DNA of 64,000 bases from positions 4,580,876 through 4,644,875 of the forward strand of contig OX369274.1 of assembly GCA_947284805.1 (NCBI GenBank), written 5' to 3'. Position 1 is the first letter of the stretch. Each line of letters opens with the position of its first letter. Positions 41,359 through 52,339 of this stretch are shown one piece after another. The notes beneath the pieces are model-generated. The model made no database searches, had not been told where the DNA came from, and worked only from the letters and a program-made list of their open reading frames with translations. The translations under genes and the position numbers were made by a program. The DNA comes from Coleophora flavipennella. Its lineage: Eukaryota; Arthropoda; Insecta; Lepidoptera; Coleophoridae.

Positions 41359-42606
41359 CGGCCATCCTGATGGCGATGCGTGCCCAGCAGCTGCCATAAT
41401 CTGTAATGAGGAGTGGATGTGTGTTTAAGTTAGGTATTCAGATTACCTAACTTATCATAAATCTACTACAGATAAGTAGGCCTGTGGTATGGCCCTAGAA
41501 TAGTACCACCCATCTCCTCCCGAGGGTGTGGTAAGAGGGATCAAAGACCGGAGGATGGGCAGCAGCGTCTTTTCTGCGTACCATGCCACACACCACGATC
41601 GCCCACCTGCCTGCCAAGCGATTGCGCCTTTGTACAGCAGTGAACGTTGCCTGGCTGATATGATGACGATGAGCTGTGTAGGTACTTGAACTCCCCTTTC
41701 ACAGGGCAAAGCTCACGAAAAAAAGGTAGGTACTTGAACTCCCCTTCCACAGGGCAAAGCTCATAAAAATGAAGGGAATGCATAAAGGTCGATGCTGTGT
41801 GACACACAGGGGCTCTAAAATGATAAAGGTCAGGTCGATGCTGGGCTCTAGGCGCATATGTCCATATGCGCCGTGGTACACAGGGGCCCTAAAAAAAAAA
41901 GGAAAGGTCGATGCTGTGCTCTGGGCGGTCTTGTACGCCGTGGTACACAGGGGAAAAGGAATGACGGTAAAGATGTGAAATAGTTTGCAGTCGTCACTAC
42001 AAGTATCATCAGGAAACCTGACCAAACAACACTGGCTGTAAACAAATCTACACGGAAACGACCAAATCATACAGTCGGCACCATCTTTTTTTTTGTTATA
42101 GTTTATGGTTAGTTAGTTTATGGTCAGTTAGTCTATGATGGTTCCGAACCAAGGTGTCGTGTCGGCTCCGTGCGGACATTGAGTCGTCAGACTAAAGAGT
42201 CGGACAACCAGCTGTCGTCAGTCTGTAGCATTGTCAATGGTAGTCGTGTACCTACTCAGTGCCTCTTAACTTGCACTGACGCAAAAGATAACAACAGATT
42301 TCTCTTTAATGAAAACTGCTCACCCGATGGAATTCCAGTATTGTGCATCAACCACGCAAAGGTTCACTCTCTTCTCCATCACTAGGGCAGCTTTGCAGGT
42401 GCTTCCCTCTTGGCTGCATCGCTTCAAGCAGCTAGACATGTAGTGGCCCTGCCCCTTGCCGATACGGGTCGTAGATACACAGATCCGTAGTAGCAATCCA
42501 TGCACGTGCATTAACATCCGATCTATAGGGGTTGAAATCGGGTAACCTCATTTCATGGGACGATGATGGCGTCCGCGTGGCTAGTATCAGCGTCAGAAAA
42601 TTCTGA

Positions 42607-43071
42607 TTTCGGATCATCAGAAGGGTTTTGGCCGTATCTAAGAAATAAACTCGTCTTTGAGAAGTTTTGGAGTGTACAATCAATAATCACACACGTTGGC
42701 AACACGAGGCTTCACGATGATTCGGATGAAAACCGATTATTTTATAGACTGCGATGAGTTCGGCACGGGGCTGGCTTCCCAAGTTGACAGTTCAGCTGCT
42801 CGATCAAAAGTGCTCGTAAAATAATTGGCGCCTCTGTCGTAGCCTCTGTAGGTAGGCTGCATTGTCTTTGATGGTTCGATATTCACAACGATTCTGATTG
42901 GCTAACAATCAAGTACCAATACTACCAACTTCCGGTTTCCGGTCCCGCACCGACCACGCCTTGGCAAAAGTGACTATTATGACTACCCTAGCTAACCGCT
43001 TGACATTTCAAGATAAAACACACGGTGCTTCGACGCATGCATAGATGGCGCCACGTCCTTGCGCTCCGACA
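42607..43071 (-). repeat. LTR (5' LTR of the nested element)
   Basis: 465 bp partner of 40894..41358, same length and orientation. LTR divergence is low, so the insertion is young relative to most repeats here. Confidence 0.85.
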
Positions 43072-43329
43072 TATAATATAGCTTAAAGCAACCGAGGATA
43101 GTGTAGCTTCGCAACGAAGAAAGATTTTTTCAAATCGGTCCAGTAGTTTCGGAGCCTATTCTAAACAAACAAACAAACTATGAAATCTTTCCTCTTTATA
43201 ATTTTAGTATAGATTAGTAAAATAATTAATAGTAGTTAAGTAAATCAGTTGTGTTTTGTTTTCATTTTATTAACTTAGCGGTCCCCCTACTCGACGAATC
43301 TTGGATCAAAATATTACTACTTATATTAA

Positions 43330-43880
43330 AATTGTTTGTTACCATTGAAGGCAGGTACCCTAAAACTCAATCTAAAAAAAATAACATACATAGCTCAGTT
43401 AAAGTAAAACAGACATAACACCTAATAATACAGATAAAAATACACTTCATTACATTGAACGTGGAATTTCATCCGTCTCTTGCTTAATACAAGGTAGTAA
43501 AAATTCTATGTGTGTCTCAAACGTTGGGTGTAAGCCTGAAGCGACGTTTTACTCCAGAAAATGTGGAATTCTTGTAAAAGGATAGGGTAGGCTTGAACGA
43601 AACATCTCTTTACATAATGACGCGTTTAAAAGATTACGTATTCGCTAAGAGAATTTCATAGGAACACTCTCTTAGAATTTGTTTGACAAGCAATGACTTA
43701 TATATTTGACAACACTAGAGTATCAAGACTCGGTCTATGTTTTGAAAGACATAAAAGTATTAATTTATATTTTACAAAAATTACAGATAGCATGCATTAC
43801 GTATATTAAAAATAAGCTCAGGTAAAACTTATATTTTCTCCAAATGTCTTGTTATATATTTATGTTTTTGAGAAACAATT
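43330..43880. other. AT-rich spacer, nothing recognised
   Basis: No ORF of note and no element ends. Confidence 0.4.
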
Positions 43881-43881
43881 A

Positions 43882-44123
43882 TCCTACTAATATTATAAAC
43901 GCGAAAGTTTGTAAGAATGTATGGATGTATGTTTGTTACTCTTGCACGCAAAAACTACTGAACGGATCTGGCTGAAGTTTGATAGGTAGACAGATTCGGA
44001 CCTGGAGTAACACATAGGCTACTTTCTTCCACGCTCGCGAGCCGCTTGCGGTTCCCGCACTGCGCACCCTAGAAAAGTTATAGAAACGTTGTCTACGCGG
44101 GTGAAAACGCGGGAAACAATTAG
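43882..44123 (+). mobile_element. Short Helitron
   Basis: Starts TCCTACTAATATTATAAACG after A, as in 40123..40335. The end GCGGGAAACAATTAG is a one-base variant of CTAG, before T. Contains an extra block GCGAGCCGCTTGCGGTTCCC lacking in the shorter copy. Confidence 0.85.
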
Positions 44124-45340
44124 TTACACATATTTTTTTCTACATAAATAAATTGAGTCCGCGTGGTACACTTACGAACTGCGGTACTGAATGTAGTTGT
44201 TTGAAAAAAAAATATAAAAATAATAAATCTTACTTGGATCGAAAGATGATTCCATTAGCTACCTAGGACAATCATCAGTTTTTATTGGTTTTATACTAAA
44301 ATACAGAGAAAACCTTGGATATCGGCAACAACAACTCAGAGTTGTTATAAGAGTTGTATCGAAATAAAATGTAAATATCAATTACATGCACGTGAGTCGA
44401 ATAGATAACCTCTTTTTTTGAAGTCAGTTAAAAATATCAGTTACTGTTACGCTTTAAATCCGAATGAGCTCTGCTTAGTTCAGAAAAGACTTCGAGTGAG
44501 ACTCAATGGCACAGACAGGAGGAACGTATCCGAATAAAATGTCTCAGTAAAAACCGAGGGGTCCCAGAATATTCGGAATAAACTGGTAGCTGAAACAAAC
44601 AGGATTCCAGATTTCCACATCATGTATCCTAGAGATGGAAGTAAGTTACTCGTTTATACACTGCACTGACAGGGGCGGAGTTAGGTGGGGATTTTCACCA
44701 CTCAGATGGAAAATATAGATAGAGAATTTTGCTCAAATGGTCTTTTTATTAAAATTTTATAATTTTATACATTCACCAAGTTAATGTTAAGCATAAAGTT
44801 CTTCAGATTTATCGTATTTTCAATCGACTTCAAAAAAGGAGGAGATTCTTAATTTAATTGTATGTATTCTTTTTGTATATATGTTACACGTTTTTTTGCT
44901 GATTTTGAACCGATTTTCGTGGTTTCTTTTTAGAGTTTACTCCTTAGGAATTGATACTCATCTACGAGTAAAGCACGAATTACAAAAATAATGAAAGAGT
45001 AAAATGGAGTGTCAACAAAAAGTAACACGTTTTATGTTAGTCACGTTTTTTCCCAAGACTAAGGCTCCATGGCCATATCACCAAAAACTTAGGGCTTCAT
45101 GGCCATGCCGCCTAATTTTCAACGAGCTCCGTGAAGGGCGAAGCCCCTAGCGTCCCTTTTATAAGGTCATCTGACACATCAAGAGCAGCTGACACGCACT
45201 TTTTTACTTGTTATTACCTCAGTGGTGGTTTTATTAAAATCGGTAGAGTACTTTCATTTAATTAATAAATCATTACTACCTTTTCAAAAAATCAATAAAA
45301 ACAATGAAATTAAGTATTTAAACATGCTTTAATGCACACC
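44124..45340. other. Mostly anonymous sequence
   Basis: Holds one fragment of a common repeat at about 44820..44930 (TCGACTTCAAAAAAGGAGGA) and a short duplication near 45060..45112 (CATGGCCATATCACC / CATGGCCATGCCGCC). Confidence 0.4.
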
Positions 45341-45344
45341 AACA

Positions 45345-45618
45345 TAAGGATAGAATAGAACAGAACAAAGCAGATCAGAGCAGAGTTCTGTGAGAACAAA
45401 AAAAATAGAATAAAATAGAATAGGACAGAACAGAACAGGACAGGACATGGCTGGGCAGGGCAGGGCAGGTTAGGGCAGGACAGGAAAGAGCAGCACAGAA
45501 TAGAATACAGTAGAACAGAAGGGAACAGAAGAGAACAAAACAGAACAGAATGGAGCAGAGAAGAGCATAGCAGAGCTGAGCAGTGCAGAGCAGAGCAGAA
45601 CAGAACAGAACAGAATAA
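45345..45618. repeat. Purine-rich degenerate pentanucleotide array
   Basis: AGAACAGAACAGAACAGAAT-type repeats with GCAGG and GCAGA variants over about 270 bp. The 105-codon minus-strand frame (Cys/Ser/Leu-rich) is an artefact. Confidence 0.88.
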
Positions 45619-46239
45619 AAAATACATTAGAATTCTTTATTTGCTTTTAAATGAGGTAAGTATAAAAAGTTCTTACAATAGTTTTAAAATCACTAATTAT
45701 TTAGATATTTTAGTGTTAGCCAAATTATTAATTATATATAATACACTTTCCATGGATAGCACGGTTAATTGTGCCACACGATAAGAAGAAGAATCCAATT
45801 TTATTCTAAATTGATAATTACTTTAAAAAAAGTAAGCTTTGCTTGCTTGGCGCCTTGATCATTTAAACTTGCCAAGTTACACCATTTAATAGGAAAAAAC
45901 ATAACAATTTTTTTAAGCAAATGAAAACCGTTATACTTTTTCTGTTATTTGGAGAAGTCTAAATTAATATTTCTATTTGAAGTTCCGTACTCGTAGCTAT
46001 GATTTAGGAACCACTGTAGTAATTGGTACATACCCATTTAGATCGCTGTAATTTTTTTTATATCGAACTTGGCCCCGTTTCACATTTATGTTTTGTTGGA
46101 ATATCATTATTTTTTGTAAAGTACTAATAGTAATTTCCTATCCTTGTTCAAGTAATAGATATACATATAAAATATTTTTGGTGGTACCGAATCCTCGGTG
46201 CGCAAGCCAGAGTCGCACTTAGCCAGTTTTTAAAATTTT

Positions 46240-46925
46240 TACTTAATACGTCCAATAAACCCATTGCAATTCCAAATCTCAAGTTAAAAAAGTCACCTGG
46301 AAGTGGTCCATATAATTATTCCAATGAGGAGTAGTGATACGGAACCCAAATTTTATGAGTCCGACTCGCACTTGGCCGGTTTTTCTTTATCCTTTGTATA
46401 CGCCTAATAATCTACCTAAATGCCAAACCAGTTTCTAAGTCCCCCTGAAATTGTTTATAATTTTGATAAAAAGTAGTGGTAGGAACCCTAATTTCGCAAG
46501 TCCAACTTGTACTTGGCCAGTTTTCTGATTCTTTTTCTTTTTAATAGTCTAATAACTTATATTGATAGCAAATTTCAAGTTTATTAGTTATCTGGAAGTG
46601 GTCTATATATTTCGCTGAGCAGTGGTGATATGAAAACCTTAGTGCGCAAGTACTACTCACACATGGCGTTTTTTAATTTTTTCCTTTATTTACGTCCAAT
46701 AACCTATGTCGATGCCAAATTTTAAGTTTATAAGTTACCTGGAACTGGTCTACATATCTTGCTGAGTTGTGGTGTTAAGGAACCCTTAGTACGCGAGTAC
46801 GAGTCACACTTGGCCATTTTTTTTATTTTTCCCTTTGTATACGTCCAATAACCTACCTCGGTGCCAAATTTAAAGTTTCTAAGTCACCTGGAAGTAGTCT
46901 ATAATTTTGATGAGTCAGTAAGTCG
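46240..46925 (+). repeat. Ancient degenerate tandem array, about 147-bp unit
   Basis: Five diverged units, each with the order TCCAATAACC-like, TGCCAAATTT-like, TAAGTCACCTGGAAGTGGTC-like and GAGTCGCACTTGGCC-like words. Starts near 46250, 46400, 46548, 46696 and 46842. The last words of each unit match repeat C, whose start is CGGCCAAGTGCGAGTC. Confidence 0.75.
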
Positions 46926-47168
46926 TAAAAATAGTGATTTTCAGACGTTAATATCTCAGAAATGGTAAAAAATATATTTATGAAAATTGGGATTCTAGGT
47001 GATCGAGGGGGTCTTACTAGACACACAAAATAGGTCAAACAGATAAGTTACAGGTTGAAGTGTCGCCTTTTTCTTTTAAAACTTGGCGGACACACTGCCG
47101 TGTGTCTCGATTATGACGTTACATGGGTTTATATGATGAGTTTATAAAATAAGTTCCTTTATAAAGAA

Positions 47169-47581
47169 CTAGCTTTTGTCCGCGGCTTCGCTCGCGTGGA
47201 CATCTTTTTTATGCCTATCTTAGAGGGTGCGCGGTGCGCGAGCCGCTTTCGGACAAGCCTTTTCTCCAGATCCCTCGGGAACTATGTCAGTATATGCTTA
47301 TTAGTAAATCATGTCATTTCCCACCCCCTCAACCATCTCTGTGCAAAAAAATCACACAATACATTGTTCCGTTGCGATGTTAAAGACATTAACCAAAACA
47401 GAGTATATTTTCTGTACCCTCAGGAACTGCATTTGGCTATGGTATTTTTACGAGATATAAAGTAGCCTATTTCCTTCCTCGTGACAGGTAGCATGCCAAA
47501 TTTCATTAAGATTGTTCAAGGCGTTGAAGCGTGAAAAGGTAACAAACAAACACATTTTCACATTTATAAAATTAGTAAGGA
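47169..47581 (-). mobile_element. Complete non-autonomous Helitron
   Basis: Minus strand starts TCCTTACTAATTTTATAAAT after A and ends CGAAGCCGCGGACAAAAGCTAG-type sequence before T (CTAG at 47169..47172). Body as at 28862..29292. 413 bp. Confidence 0.85.
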
Positions 47582-47984
47582 TTACTTCTAAAAATAAACG
47601 CTTCCTATTAATAAGAGCAATAATAAAATGAAATAAATGTTCAGGAAAAATTACACGCATTCATCTAGCTAAAAAACCAAGATTACTTGTGTTGTAGGCA
47701 TCAGTGACAAAGTTCTAGATCTCAACACGTTTGAAAGGAATTCCTTGTAAAATGCGGACCTTGCCTGAATACCTCTCTGTGCTTATTCCTCGACTGAGGT
47801 GGCACTTCAACTGATACGCAGGAATATATATTTTGTTTATCCCTGTTATAGACTGTTTGTTCATTTCAAGAGTCTACATAGCATACTAAGTTATAGTGTC
47901 GAAGCAACGAGAAAAACGCGGAAACGAAAAAAAGGAAATATTTTCTTGCATTTTACTGTGAAAAGCTTCTTGCAAAGGAAAAAA

Positions 47985-48045
47985 GCAGCCAAGTGTGAGT
48001 CGGACTTGCGCTTCGAGGGTTCCGTACCACCACACCTCTCTACAC
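47985..48045 (+). repeat. Repeat C start
   Basis: AGCCAAGTGTGAGTCGGACT and GAGGGTTCCGTACCACCA. Confidence 0.6.
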
Positions 48046-48261
48046 AACTATGACAATGATAACTATTCAAATTACAAACAAATTCACATCCATGCGAGCG
48101 TCAAAAAAATTTTTTTTTTAATTAGTTTGGAATTAGTACGACTCACACTTGACCAGTTTTATTATTTTTTTGTTGCTTTTAGGATTATTACTATGATCAA
48201 ACCAAGTTTCACGTTTGCATAGATTAATGTTTTTATGATAAACTTGACTTGTCTTTGACTT

Positions 48262-48358
48262 ATTGTCCATTGATTGGAACAGTTGTCTCGGTATTTTTAT
48301 TGACGTGCAAAGAGTAAAGAAAATAACCACGCTTTTGCACTTTCTCTTTTTTTTTGGT
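48262..48358 (-). repeat. Dispersed repeat B, end piece
   Basis: ATTGATTGGAACAGTTGTCT and AAAGAGTAAAGAAAATAACC, as at 9630..9720. Confidence 0.6.
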
Positions 48359-48684
48359 TTAATTAAAAAAATACAACAAATTTTAAAAATCTACCTGGCA
48401 TATTGAAGAGTGTGTTTACACTAATCGACTAAGAAAATTCAGAGGTACTAAATCGGTCTAGTTTGCCTGTAGAAAGCAAATCTGTGTTTTAAAAAAGGTT
48501 TCTTCGACAATTTTTTTCTGTTATAAAAGTTACCGAATCTTGTTTCTGCAACAAAATGAACTGCTGACAAAATGAAGTCATTGAAATGAAGAATCATTTC
48601 ACAAAATGTCACTTTCATAATGTTTTGTAATTGCTAAGAAAAATCGAGATCCCTGCGACTGAAGCTTCCAATGCGTCATCTTAA

Positions 48685-48975
48685 GTCCCCTTAGTGGGGC
48701 AGAGGGCGTCCACAGTGCTCCGCCATTGCGATCTGACTTGGGCTACACGCTTTACTTCAGACCATGACAACCCGATTGTCTTCAGGTACGCCACCACGGA
48801 GCGCCGCCAGGATTGTTCAGGACAGCCACGCTTTCTCCTACCTTGCGAGGTCCACTCTAGCCCTTGTCGAGGTATGTGGGTGGGGTCCCTTCTGAGAGTG
48901 TGTCCAATCCAGGTCTACTTGCGACGAGCGATCTGGTGGACGATCAGCGTTTCGCTACACACATTCCATAGATTT
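48685..48975 (-). pseudogene. LINE coding fragment, decayed
   Basis: GC-richer than its surroundings. Minus-strand blocks such as GGACTCGGAC are absent, but the region reads as a decayed retrotransposon end (GAGTGGACCTCGCAAGGTAG). No frame longer than about 60 codons is convincing. Family not assigned. Confidence 0.4.
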
Positions 48976-49094
48976 TCGTTTGAGATATTGATAGAGCTAA
49001 TACAAAAATACCTCCAAAGTTTTTTGTACGGGCACCTCTTCATTTTTTATCTATTCTTATTTTTATTATTTGTTGCTCTGCTATTGAAAAACAC

Positions 49095-49235
49095 ACTGTG
49101 AAAATTTCAACTACATAATTATACCTATATTACGGTTTATGAAATACTGCACGCTGACAGATAGACGGACAGCGGAGGCTTTGTAATAGGGTCCCGTTGT
49201 TCACCCTTTCGTTGCACGAAACCCCAAAAAAAGGT
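49095..49235 (+). repeat. Repeat C, 3' part
   Basis: ACGGTTTATGAAATACTGCA, ACAGATAGACGGACAGCGGA and AATAGGGTCCCGTTGTTCAC, aligning with 58500..58610. Confidence 0.7.
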
Positions 49236-49544
49236 GGAACACCTGAAGATGTAGTTTTAGGTAAGTACTCATAGTTTCGGCAGTATTTGTGTTTACAATC
49301 CATTTTACTGAACGAGGTTAAGTTCTTGGGTTGTCCTCAGGGACACCCACTGGGCCTACATCGTAAATAAATGCTAGGTACACAAAACCTTTAACAATAA
49401 AGTGTGGTGTGTATATTTAATGAGGCGCTTTTAAGTATTAGATCGAACATAAATAATAATGGGTAAATAAAGCCTCCATAACAACAACACTTGATTATTC
49501 AGCCATATATACAAAATATATAATAATATACTAATATTAACTAA

Positions 49545-49613
49545 GGCCGACTAAGGCCTAATCACCCTGATTCAGGGTAGGCTCGAGCCCCTCGGTGGGG
49601 ACGTATATGAGCT
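49545..49613 (+). mobile_element. SINE1, last 70 bases
   Basis: CTGATTCAGGGTAGGCTCGA through GTATATGAGCTGATATAATA. Confidence 0.75.
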
Positions 49614-50105
49614 GATATAATAATACTAATATTATAAGGAGAAAAGCTTTGTATTTTTGTATGTTTGTAACAAATAAACTCAAAAATTACTGAACTGATT
49701 TTTAAAATTCTTTCACCATTAGAATGCTACATTGTCGCTGAGTAACAAATGTTATATTTATTACTAGAAAAAATAAGAGATCCTTGCTAAAACTTCAGTA
49801 ACAAGAACCAAGGTGTAAAAATTTTTTTTTAAAAATTTCTTTCATCGCATACGCTACGGAAACTATTGATGATAGAACAAAATAAAAACACACCGGTAGC
49901 ACTCCGGGAGTGCCGGCAGAAGTGAAAACTTTAGTATTAACGTTGTGTTTAATTATAAGTACAAAAATACTATCATTTATGAGGTAGAATACAATGTTTA
50001 TTTATTGCGCTATCGTACACAAATATGACAATTTACATGTTATTATTCATAATATTATATCGTTATTTATTTATATATTACATTAATTTTTATCTCTTAG
50101 AAATA

Positions 50106-50202
50106 TCAACTTTCATCCATAATTTCGACGACTTTTTCACCATCGTTATTACCAGAATCATCATCGCAAATTTCTAAAACTGATACAATCGGTTTATGAT
50201 AG
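50106..50202 (-). pseudogene. Candidate terminal exon of an unknown protein
   Basis: After the acceptor TTTGTTTCTTACTTCAG (minus strand, AG at 50204..50203), an open stretch reads YHKPIVSVLEICDDDSGNND and then GEKVVEIMDES before TGA. AATAAATAAA lies about 100 bases downstream (about 49997..50006, reverse strand). It is 31 residues, acidic at the end. I do not recognise the protein. No upstream exon was found. Confidence 0.45.
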
Positions 50203-50785
50203 CTGAAGTAAGAAACAAACTGATGCTATGAATGGTATCACATTTCATTTGTAAGTAATTTTATACGTAATTATTAAAATAGTTCTAGAAAATTCTCGGC
50301 TTTCAAGTATAAATTATACTTCTCGACACTAGGTGGCGTAACTTTTGTGAATAAAAAATACGAGTACGTAAAGTTCCGCATTGGTATATAGTTATAATCA
50401 TACGTGGATACTGAAAATTAAAGTATACAATTAAACCTGAATACTTTTTAGTCGCCAAAACAGTACTTTAGTGATTTTTATAATTATATTGTAAACAGGC
50501 CGCCATCTATCGTCAACAAGAACAACTATTTTCAACGTACCAAATATCCAGGGCCGTAATTAGATTCAAATAATTTTACCGAATAACACACGGCTATGGT
50601 CAGTAATGAAATAACATTTTCATAGTAAATATTTTCAAGTAACAAAGATCTGAGTTGTATACATACTCGTACTATTCTCCGTGACTGTTCATGAATTGAA
50701 AGAACTTCGAATGTTAAATAATCATTTTATTCATATTAAGATAATTTACCACCTAGTTAATTTTATTTCTTTTTGTTTGTTTTAG

Positions 50786-50965
50786 ATTTCCATCCGATGA
50801 TAATTTAAAACAACAATGGATCACAAAAGTGAATAGACCGGATTGGACTCCGACAAAATATACAAAGATTTGTTCTTGCCATTTTAATGATGCAGACTTC
50901 ATAGTGACAAAAAAAGGCCATAAAAAATTAAAGATGGGCACTTTACCTAGTTTAAAACTGGATTT
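50786..50965 (+). pseudogene. THAP zinc-finger exon (second half of the domain)
   Basis: Begins after the acceptor TTTGTTTGTTTTAG (AG at 50784..50785). Reads FPSDDNLKQQWITKVNRPDW, TPTKYTKICSCHFNDADFIV and LKMGTLPSLKL. These show the conserved FP, W, the C-x2-H pair (CSCH) and F of a THAP finger, and LPSL in place of the usual AVPTIF. The first cysteine pair would be in an upstream exon that I cannot find here. No strong donor follows: GT at 50966 is in the right phase but the site is poor. The frame stays open to 51014. Confidence 0.7.
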
Positions 50966-51054
50966 GTCGGTCGGTTTCGGTATTGTTTGTATAACCGAGT
51001 TTCAATTATTTTAGGAGAATAAGTATGTATTTCATTTTATTTTTTTAATTACAG

Positions 51055-51211
51055 CTTTGACCAATCACCGACTGTAAATCATATTATACTTCTGATTAAA
51101 TCTTTATCAGAAAAATATATAGATATTCGTTTTAAGCATTTCGCAACCATTCAAAACGATAGGGCAACGAACCGACAACAACTAACTAAAACTTTTATTT
51201 TCGCAGGTAAT
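51055..51211 (+). pseudogene. Candidate terminal exon paired with the THAP exon
   Basis: After the acceptor TTTTTTAATTACAG (ending 51054) the frame reads FDQSPTVNHIILLIKSLSEK, YIDIRFKHFATIQNDRATNR and QQLTKTFIFAGN, then TGA at 51209. AATAAA follows within 20 bases (about 51222). The phase of its first codon fits an intron splitting codons after base 2, the same as at the THAP exon's acceptor. Endings of this style are, from memory, found in insect THAP-containing proteins. Confidence 0.55.
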
Positions 51212-51854
51212 TGAATTTTGTAAATAAAATTATGTTCGTAATAATAATTTGTCTATTATTTTGTTCTAGAAATTTTAAGTACGTCAGTACACATACAAAA
51301 CAGTAAAAATGTTAACCCTCATTTTATTCATTTATTACACAAACTTTTTAAAGCTCATAGTTCTTAGTACGTCCCATTACTTTCTACACTTATTGACATC
51401 TAGTGTGAAATAGCTGAACTACGTAGTGACATCAATATGTCGATGTTAGGTCGCTAGGCGAGTAGTTTTGCTACTAACCGGCAGATGGAAAATTGAGAAA
51501 AGCGCCCTGTGCTGCCTAAGCGGAGCAGCACACTCAGGCACGGTAGAAAGAGTGGGAGATACTTGTTCCTCTCCCTTTCCCTCGATCTTACGCTTTTTCG
51601 ATCAGCATCACGTGACCCTGACGCGAGTTTGGAAGTTTTTACCCATCCAACAAAAAGTGCTCAGCGCCGCTAAAGAAGTTTTCACTTCAAAAATGTTTTA
51701 CAATATTAGAGAACATATTAATACCTACAAAAATCTTCGAAATACTATATATTCAACTATTGCAGTTATTTCACCAAAACCACTTTTTACATTTTAAAAG
51801 TTAATAAAAAACTGAGCAAAATCAGACAATGATAGATAACCATACCTTCATATT

Positions 51855-52149
51855 ATCATCATATCAGCTTATATACGTCCCCACCGACGGGCTCTAGCCT
51901 ACCCTGAATTAGGGCGATCAGGCCTTAGTCGACCACGCGGGCCCAGTGCGGGTTGGTCGACTTCACACACAACCTGTGAGTTTCTTCGCAGGTGTGAGCA
52001 GGTTTCCTCACGATGTTTTCCTTCATCGTTAGAGCAATCGGTAAGTATATGTACGTAAGTTTTTAAAAACTCATTGGTACATTGGCCGTCCAGATTTGAA
52101 CCCAGTACCTCTGGTTAGAAGGACCGAGTCGTTACCGGTTGAGCCACCG
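51855..52149 (-). mobile_element. SINE1 variant with a different tRNA-like head, with target duplication
   Basis: ACCTTCATATT lies at 51844..51854 and 52150..52160. The 3' half is standard SINE1 (GAGCTGATATGATGAT-like on the minus strand, here AAGCTGATATGATGAT). The head is different: GGTGGCTCAACCGGTAACGA with B-box-like GGTTCAAATCT. Confidence 0.87.
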
Positions 52150-52339
52150 ACCTTCATATTAACCCATATCCAAATAAATAATTTCATAATTAAAAATGTT
52201 TCGATACCTATAGATAATTTTTTGAATTACTTAAATCAAAGATTCCATTCATAAGTTATTACGAATTTAGGAAAATAAACACCGCCGCCGCGCCGCCCGC
52301 CGCCGCTCAATGATTAGTGTGGCCCCAAGCAATGCAGCC

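Larger units (their letters stand above)
40894..43071 (-). mobile_element. Internally deleted LTR retrotransposon
   Basis: Two 465-bp direct LTRs enclose an interior of 1.25 kb. Right after the 5' LTR, the minus strand reads MRLPDFNPYRSDVNARAWIA (about 42562..42503), which looks like the start of a gag-like protein. Downstream there is only decayed sequence, without RT or integrase. The interior also holds another LINE 3' end at about 41460..41670 (CTGATATGATGACGATGAG). Probably Gypsy-type by its 4-bp duplication; that is inference. Confidence 0.75.
40681..43213 (-). mobile_element. Helitron (third family) carrying an LTR element
   Basis: Minus strand: starts TCTATACTAAAATTATAAAG after A at 43213, ends AAGTTCGCCGGGACAGCTAG at 40681 before T. 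The Helitron body is 43072..43213 plus 40681..40893 and includes a TACAC-rich microsatellite (40714..40795). The same body, in one piece, is found at 52340..52611 plus 53507..53703. Everything between is a later insertion. Confidence 0.85.
40614..43327. mobile_element. TIR element split by a Helitron
   Basis: Inverted arms 40614..40664 and 43272..43327: AATATAAGTAATAATATTTT and GATCCAAG...GACCGCTAAGTT on the left match the reverse complement on the right with a few changes. The Helitron at 40681..43213 lies between the arms. With it removed the element would be about 180 bp. Confidence 0.7.
49889..51690 (+). mobile_element. THAP-domain DNA transposon relic (inferred)
   Basis: About 1.8 kb present here and absent from the matching repeat at 24935..25395. 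Inverted 13-mers GAAGTGAAAACTT (49919..49931) and AAGTTTTCACTTC (51676..51688) lie near the ends. The left end also holds the palindrome GCACTCCGGGAGTGC (49899..49913). Inside are exon-like pieces: a THAP finger exon and terminal exon on the plus strand, and a convergent terminal exon on the minus strand. THAP fingers occur in P-element and Kolobok-type transposases and in host genes made from them. The exact ends, target duplication and superfamily are unresolved. Confidence 0.55.
49625..52240 (+). repeat. Helitron-related repeat D, interrupted twice
   Basis: Pieces 49625..about 49888, about 51690..51854 and 52161..52240 line up in order with the uninterrupted copy at 24935..25395. The first gap holds the THAP-bearing insertion, the second a SINE1 with its target duplication. 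Confidence 0.7.

Noticed and set aside
45310..45627. 105-codon Cys/Ser/Leu-rich frame
   Set aside because: Translation of a degenerate AGAACAG-type simple repeat.
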